A stretch of DNA of 9,941 nucleotides from DASSFZ01 sp035283185 (GTDB taxonomy: Bacteria > Chloroflexota > Anaerolineae > Fen-1058), in contig DATEUJ010000233.1 in the NCBI GenBank assembly GCA_035283185.1, positions 1 to 9,941 on the forward strand. The letters are read 5' to 3'. The notes under the pieces were generated by a model, which worked only from the letters and a program-made list of their open reading frames with translations, was not told the origin of the DNA and did no database searches. Every line of letters starts with the position of its first letter. Positions within the stretch are counted from its first letter, which is position 1. This document shows positions 6,266 through 9,941 of the stretch, piece after piece. The position numbers and the translations under genes were made by a program.

Positions 6266-6320
6266 CACGGATGTCACGGAAAGTAATCGCTAAACTTCCG
6301 TGTAATCCGTGACATCCGCG
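6266..6320. repeat. Inverted repeat beside the gene remnant
   Basis: Bases 6266-6280 (cacggatgtcacgga) are the reverse complement of 6306-6320 with one mismatch in 15, around a 25-base loop. The flanks contain related partial copies (accacagatttcacgg before; ttccgtgtaatccgtg within the right half). A separate small hairpin, ctgcg/cgcag, follows at 6334-6345. The element begins within about 25 bases of the point where homology of the gene remnant ends, so it may mark the deletion or insertion that destroyed that gene. Repeats with this wording are scattered in many environmental bacterial genomes. Confidence 0.65.
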
Positions 6321-6380
6321 GTTAGCCTTTTGGCTGCGGTCGCAGACGGCGTTATGATTATAGTGCCGAACGGGCCGATC

Positions 6381-6400
6381 GGGGGAGGGTAGGGAGGGGG
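6381..6400 (+). other. Predicted G-quadruplex motif after the jelly-roll lipoprotein gene
   Basis: Four runs of guanine (6381-6385, 6387-6389, 6392-6394, 6396-6400) are separated by loops of one, two and one base, a compact canonical G-quadruplex pattern. It starts eight bases past the stop codon of the minus-strand lipoprotein gene (6408-6410). The G-rich strand is the template for that gene, so the structure would face RNA polymerase just after the rel-lipoprotein unit. The mRNA itself would be C-rich. No conventional terminator hairpin with a T-run is seen here. Confidence 0.55.
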
Positions 6401-6407
6401 CGTCCAG

Positions 6408-7046
6408 TCATGGCTCGGGCGTTTCCAACGGCTTGACCTGGAAGTTGTCGAACGCGACGTGGACGCCGGATTCGTCGGGGAAAGCGCCTGCGGTCAGGCC
6501 CACGTCGCCTACCAGGATGTCGGTGTCTTCGATGGAATCCACGACGGCGCCATTGACGATCCACGTTAGCTTCGGCCCGTCGGCAATCACCTGAAGATGG
6601 TTCGTCGTCGCGCCTTGCCGGATCGCCTCCGACTCCCTCCAGTCGATTAGCGTCTCCCACTCGCCGTCCCGATAGCGCTGGATGCTGTAATAACCGTCGC
6701 CGGAGACGTCCAGCCGGTAGAAATTCTTATTGTCGGCGTAGCGCACGACCACGCCGTAATGATTGTTGTCGGGACCTTCCACTTGCGTCGCGTCGACGTC
6801 CAGGATGAAGTTGCCGGCACGCTTGCCGGCCACCGCCCACGCGGCGGTGTCGGGCGCGTCGACGCGGAAATGCAGCGCGCCGTCCTCGTAGGAAATGCTC
6901 AGTTGCTCGGTGTCCGTTGTCGACCAGCCGCTGCCGGGGTCGCTGAAGTCGTCCGCGAACGGCGTGTCGCTGGCAGGCGCGGGCGATCCACAGGCAGATA
7001 GGAGCAGGGCTGCAAGTAATCCGACGTGAATGATGGTTGCGCGCAC
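6408..7046 (-). CDS. Lipoprotein with concanavalin-like jelly-roll (LamG/DUF1080-like) domain
   Basis: A 212-residue exported lipoprotein. The start is GTG 7046-7044, which shares one base with the rel stop codon (TAGTG), so it is probably translated by reinitiation after rel. A purine-rich ggagg lies about 11 bases upstream, inside rel. Residues 1-18 form a signal peptide ending in lipobox L-S-A-C (C19 lipidated), followed by a short Ser/Pro/Ala linker. From residue 29, FADDFSDPGSGW opens a beta-sandwich domain seen in many Chloroflexota exported proteins: YEDGALHFRV, then GNFILDVDATQVEGPDNNHYGVVVRY, NFYRLDVSGDGYYSIQRYRDGEW, then LQVIADGPKLTWIVNGAVVDS, and a final strand VHVAFDNFQVKPL. This fold often binds sugars or occurs beside glycoside hydrolases. 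I see no catalytic motif, so a binding or structural role is more likely. The link to rel is positional only. Confidence 0.88.
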   Translation of the reverse strand: MRATIIHVGLLAALLLSACGSPAPASDTPFADDFSDPGSGWSTTDTEQLSISYEDGALHFRVDAPDTAAWAVAGKRAGNFILDVDATQVEGPDNNHYGVVVRYADNKNFYRLDVSGDGYYSIQRYRDGEWETLIDWRESEAIRQGATTNHLQVIADGPKLTWIVNGAVVDSIEDTDILVGDVGLTAGAFPDESGVHVAFDNFQVKPLETPEP

Positions 7047-9217
7047 TAGTTCGTCTGCCTCCGCACCTCGATGACGTTCGGCAGCCGCTCGATCTTGTCG
7101 AATACCCGTGAGAGCTGCGCCACGTCGGTGATTTCCAGGGTCACGACCAGCGTCGCCATCTGCTTGCTGGTACTGACGTTGACGCTCGTCATGTTAATGC
7201 CTTCGCCGGACACGACGGCTGCGATGTCGCGCAGCAGCCCGCCGCGATCGTAGGCGGAAATCTTGATCGCGACCGGGTACGTCGCCTTGGCGCTCCCCCA
7301 CGAGACCTCGATGAGCCGTTCTTCTTCGTCGCCGCGCAAAATGTTGGCGCAATCGCGCCGGTGCACCCGCACGCCTCGCCCGCGCGTGATATAGCCGATG
7401 ATCGGGTCGCCGGGCACCGGGTGGCAGCATTGCGCCAGCGAGGTCATCAGGCCGCCGGCGCCGCGCACCGTGAACTCGACCGGCGTCTGCTGGCGAGGCG
7501 CGGAGGTCACCTCTTCCGGCGTGACGTCCTGCGCCTCGCCTGCCTTTTGCTGCTCCGCCTCGATCAGCTTCGTCGCGATCTGGTGTGAGGTGATGTCGCC
7601 CGCGCCGATCTTCTCCAGCAAGTCGTCGAGCTTCTCCATCTCGAACAGGCTCGCCGCGTGCTCGAGCGCCGTCTTCTCGAAGCCCAGCCGGCGCATCTCG
7701 CGCTCCAGGATTTCGCGGCCCTGGGCAATATTCGCGGCGCGGTCCTGCTTCTTGAACCACTGCTTGATCTTGGCGCGGGCGCGCTGGGTCTTCGTGTAGC
7801 CCAGATTAGGGTTGATCCAGTCCCGGCTGGGGCCGCCCCGCTTGGCGGTGAGGATCTCCACCTGGTCTCCGGTCTGGAGCTGATAGTCTAGCGCGACCAG
7901 CTTGCCGTTGACGCGTGCGCCCCGGCAGCGATCGCCGACGCCGGTGTGCACGTAGTAAGCGAAGTCGATCGGAGTCGAGCCAGCGGGCAGGTCGATCAGC
8001 TTGCCTTTCGGCGTGAAAGCGTACACGCGATCCTGAAACACGTCGCTCCGGAGCGAATCCATGAATTCCCGCGCGTCGGATACCTCCTGACGCCAGTCCA
8101 TCAGCGAGCGGAACCACTTGATCTTCTCTTCGTACTTCGGATCGCGCCGTCCGCCTTCCTTGTAGTGCCAGTGCGCGGCGATGCCCAGCTCGGCCGATTC
8201 GTGCATCTCGCGCGTGCGGATCTGCACTTCGAGCGGGCGGCCGTCGTCGCCGACGACGGCGGTATGCAGGCTCTGGTACATGTTGTCCTTGGGCGTGGCG
8301 ATGTAGTCGTCGAACTCGCCGGGGATTGGTTTCCAGATCGAATGCACGATGCCCAGCGTCTGGTAGCATTGCGCCAGCGTGTCGACGATCACGCGCACCG
8401 CGCGCGCGTCGTACACCTGCTCGAACGTCACGCCTTTGCGCTCCATCTTGCGCCAGATGCTGTAGATGTGCTTGGGGCGCCCGGAGATGTCGGCTGGGAC
8501 GCCCTCCGCCTTCATGCGCTCCTGCAACTGATGGATGATCTTGTTAACGCTCGCCTCGCGATCGCCACGGCGCTCGTCGATCAGCCGGGCGATCTCCTTG
8601 TACTTGTCCGGGTTGAGGTGGCGGAAGCCGAGGTCCTCCAGCTCCCACTTGAACTGCCAGATGCCGAGCCGGCTGGCCAGCGGCGCGAAGACCTCCAGCG
8701 TCTCGCTCGCGATGCGCTTGCGCTTTTCCTCCGGCAGCGCGCCGAGCGTGCGCAGGTTGTGAACACGGTCGGCCAGCTTGATCATCACCACGCGCGGATC
8801 GTCTGCCATGGCCAGGAACATCTTGCGCAGCGACTCTAGCTCGCGGTCGTCGTAGCTCTGAATGTCGCGCCGGTCCATCTGGTCGAACTGGCGAAGCTTA
8901 GTGACCCCGTCCACGAGCCGTGCGATCTCGTCGCCGAAATCGCGCCGCATCTGCTCCTCGCTGACCTCGGTGTCTTCGAGCACGTCGTGCAGCAGGCCGG
9001 CGGCGATGGTGGGCGGGTCGAGGCTGAGGTCGGCCAGGATCTTGGCGACGGCGAGGCAGTGCTGCACGTAAGGCTCGCCCGAGGCGCGCTTCTGATTACG
9101 ATGCGCGTGCTCGGCCACGGAGTAGGCGCGCTCGACGATCAGGCGGCCGTTGCTGCCGTTCCCGTCCGGCAGCGTGTCGAGGATAGATTGGATGTTGAGC
9201 GCAGGGTGCTTCGTCAT
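7046..9217 (-). CDS. rel: Bifunctional (p)ppGpp synthetase/hydrolase Rel (RelA/SpoT family)
   Basis: A 723-residue cytoplasmic enzyme of the stringent response. It makes (p)ppGpp from ATP and GDP/GTP on starved ribosomes and degrades it. ATG 9217 was chosen because MTKHPALNIQSIL gives the usual family length. The frame is open to 9418, but the upstream part overlaps the promoter and has no Rel similarity. Domains: HD hydrolase with H53, H77-D78 (LLHDVLEDT) and D150 (KLADRVHN), all present; synthetase about 240-355 (GRPKHIYSIWRKM, VYDARAVRVIVD, YIATPKDNMYQSLHT, VQIRTREMHESAELGIAAHW); TGS about 397-457 (VYAFTPKGKLIDLPAGST); a helical region; Cys/zinc-finger domain about 585-625 (C597, C598, H599, C623); and ACT about 646-720. 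Odd point: residues 301-304 are E-F-D-D, the EXDD form associated with synthetase-only RelA, rather than RXKD. The lipoprotein gene overlaps its stop by one base. Confidence 0.97.
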   Translation of the reverse strand: MTKHPALNIQSILDTLPDGNGSNGRLIVERAYSVAEHAHRNQKRASGEPYVQHCLAVAKILADLSLDPPTIAAGLLHDVLEDTEVSEEQMRRDFGDEIARLVDGVTKLRQFDQMDRRDIQSYDDRELESLRKMFLAMADDPRVVMIKLADRVHNLRTLGALPEEKRKRIASETLEVFAPLASRLGIWQFKWELEDLGFRHLNPDKYKEIARLIDERRGDREASVNKIIHQLQERMKAEGVPADISGRPKHIYSIWRKMERKGVTFEQVYDARAVRVIVDTLAQCYQTLGIVHSIWKPIPGEFDDYIATPKDNMYQSLHTAVVGDDGRPLEVQIRTREMHESAELGIAAHWHYKEGGRRDPKYEEKIKWFRSLMDWRQEVSDAREFMDSLRSDVFQDRVYAFTPKGKLIDLPAGSTPIDFAYYVHTGVGDRCRGARVNGKLVALDYQLQTGDQVEILTAKRGGPSRDWINPNLGYTKTQRARAKIKQWFKKQDRAANIAQGREILEREMRRLGFEKTALEHAASLFEMEKLDDLLEKIGAGDITSHQIATKLIEAEQQKAGEAQDVTPEEVTSAPRQQTPVEFTVRGAGGLMTSLAQCCHPVPGDPIIGYITRGRGVRVHRRDCANILRGDEEERLIEVSWGSAKATYPVAIKISAYDRGGLLRDIAAVVSGEGINMTSVNVSTSKQMATLVVTLEITDVAQLSRVFDKIERLPNVIEVRRQTN

Positions 9218-9235
9218 ACTCGATCTCGTTAGATA

Positions 9236-9264
9236 ACTATAGCGCGGAGCGGATGAATGGTCAA
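9236..9264 (-). promoter_or_regulatory. Sigma-70-type promoter of rel
   Basis: On the minus strand a -35 box TTGACC (9264-9259) and a -10 box TATAGT (9241-9236) are separated by exactly 17 bases. Each box matches the consensus at five of six positions. Initiation about seven bases past the -10 would fall near 9229, leaving a leader of only about 12 bases before the ATG at 9217, with a weak GAG as ribosome site. Another TTGACA lies upstream near 9283-9288 but has no matching -10. The promoter implies that rel does not depend on transcription from the transposase. Confidence 0.7.
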
Positions 9265-9433
9265 CGATGGGCAGCGGACATGCTTTGTCAATACCCCCCG
9301 ATGGTCGATAGGCGTACAGGAACGACATAGCAACTCGCCGATTTGAGGCGGCTACGTTCCCCAGACCAGACGGGCGTGGTGAGCAGCCAACCGACCAGTC
9401 CGAGGCGCCGCTTAACAACTGAATCGAAGGATG
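9265..9433 (-). other. Non-coding stretch between IS110 transposase and rel promoter, possible IS right end
   Basis: About 170 bases separate the transposase stop from the rel promoter. The rel frame is open through here, but the translation shows no Rel similarity. The 3' non-coding end of the IS110 element must lie in this stretch. These elements lack long terminal inverted repeats, so the boundary cannot be fixed by eye. In the IS1111 group the bridge RNA is encoded downstream of the transposase, whereas in the IS110 group it is upstream. Only a weak hairpin (cgcc/ggcg near 9345-9360) is visible, so an RNA gene here is possible but not shown. Confidence 0.3.
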
Positions 9434-9941
9434 TCAGACCCGTGACGACTTGAGCGTACGGCGACGCGCGCGTTGCTGCAAGTGATAGGCTTCGTCATAC
9501 GGTTGCCGGGTCTGCCACAGTTTCCAGATGATCGCCAGCCAACGATTGGCCAGGATACGCGAAGCGTGTGAGTCCGAGTCGCAGTGGGACCGGATCTCCT
9601 GCCAGTAGGCGCTGGCCCAGCCGGATTGCGCCAGGGAGGCCAGTGCGAACTGCTGGGCGATGCGGCGGAACTCCTTATCGCAGCCGCGCCGGAACTTGAC
9701 CCGTTTGCGTTTCCCGCTCCGCTCGGTGACCGGGCAGGTGCCCGCCAAGGCTTGCACGTCGGCGGCCGCCGGAAAGCGGTCGCGGTGGTCGCCGAACTTG
9801 GCGAGCAAAGCGGGCGCCAATAACGGGCCGGCACCCGGCAGCGAGTCAAAGAGGGGCGCATCGGGATGCTGATGGAAAAGTTGCTCCAGTTGAGCCAGGA
9901 CCTGAGCCCGAGCGCGCACCTGGGGCAGCAGGATGTGGGCC
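9434..9941 (-). CDS. IS110-family transposase, C-terminal part (5' partial)
   Basis: The frame is open from the right edge to TGA 9436-9434, giving 168 visible residues. The GTG at 9919 is not the start, because the frame continues upstream of it (AHILLPQ). The visible part is the Transposase_20 (IS116/IS110/IS902) domain: a helical stretch AQVLAQLEQLF, the helix-hairpin-helix-like LPGAGPLLAPALLAKFGD, RFPAAADVQALAGTCPV, then T-E-R-S-G with the conserved serine thought to act as the recombination nucleophile, followed by the basic segment KRKRVKFRRGCDKEFR and the C-terminal LANRWLAIIWKLWQTRQPYDE. The N-terminal DEDD RuvC-like domain lies outside the window. Such enzymes move a circular intermediate guided by a bridge RNA. 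The visible domain is uninterrupted, so the element may be intact. It is on the same strand as rel and upstream of it. Confidence 0.9.
   Translation of the reverse strand, partial: AHILLPQVRARAQVLAQLEQLFHQHPDAPLFDSLPGAGPLLAPALLAKFGDHRDRFPAAADVQALAGTCPVTERSGKRKRVKFRRGCDKEFRRIAQQFALASLAQSGWASAYWQEIRSHCDSDSHASRILANRWLAIIWKLWQTRQPYDEAYHLQQRARRRTLKSSRV

Noticed and set aside
6357..6362. Perfect TATAAT on the minus strand upstream of the paralogues
   Set aside because: No -35-like sequence occurs 16-18 bases upstream (the region is C-rich) and there is no TGn extension, so it was not called as a promoter.
7946..8839. 297-codon plus-strand open frame opposite rel
   Set aside because: This is an antisense shadow of the strongly conserved rel gene. 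Its composition (many V, L, R, H, D) is what a GC-rich antisense frame gives.
9218..9418. Upstream extension of the rel reading frame by 67 codons
   Set aside because: The frame is open, but the translation has no Rel similarity and runs through the -35/-10 promoter. ATG 9217 gives the normal family length.
9412..9861. Second minus-strand frame over the transposase
   Set aside because: It lacks the Transposase_20 motifs, all of which are continuous in the frame ending at 9434, so no frameshift needs to be invoked.

Overview
The window is GC-rich chromosomal DNA from a free-living bacterium. The likely source is a member of the Chloroflexota. That assignment is an inference from three things: long single-pass membrane proteins with beta-propeller ectodomains, lipoproteins with low-complexity Pro/Thr/Ala linkers, and many short palindromic intergenic repeats. 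No rRNA, tRNA or CRISPR array was seen.

Layout, left to right. Positions 1-524 (+) hold the C-terminal GNAT domain of a protein cut by the left edge, most likely the acyl-CoA synthetase/acetyltransferase fusion. Everything else that codes lies on the minus strand and is best read from right to left. The 3' part of an IS110-family transposase is at 9434-9941. It is followed by a good sigma-70-type promoter and the stringent-response gene rel (7046-9217). The start codon of a jelly-roll lipoprotein gene (6408-7046) overlaps the rel stop codon by one base. Next come a G-quadruplex motif and a palindromic repeat, then a tandem family of large membrane proteins: a 34-codon C-terminal remnant of one copy (6142-6243) and two full-length paralogues (3793-6135 and 1362-3719). 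A small lipoprotein (784-1242) converges on the acetyltransferase gene.

The two paralogues are the main unexplained feature. Each has a short cytoplasmic tail opening with a conserved F-x-W-x-I-x(4)-W motif, one membrane segment, an NTF2-like region, a middle helical region and a C-terminal WD40/TolB-like propeller. Each has exactly six cysteines, all outside the membrane and all at matching positions. The remnant shows that the array once had at least three members. Its stop codon lies six bases before the start of the next copy, so the array probably began as a translationally coupled operon.

The non-coding DNA is rich in small repeats of different kinds: four separate inverted-repeat elements, an 8-bp tandem array between the paralogues, an 18-bp palindromic tandem duplication inserted in frame in one paralogue, and a hairpin at the start of the other. 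Rel keeps the hydrolase residues but has Glu-Phe-Asp-Asp where bifunctional enzymes usually have Arg-x-Lys-Asp. No defence, CRISPR or phage system is visible.
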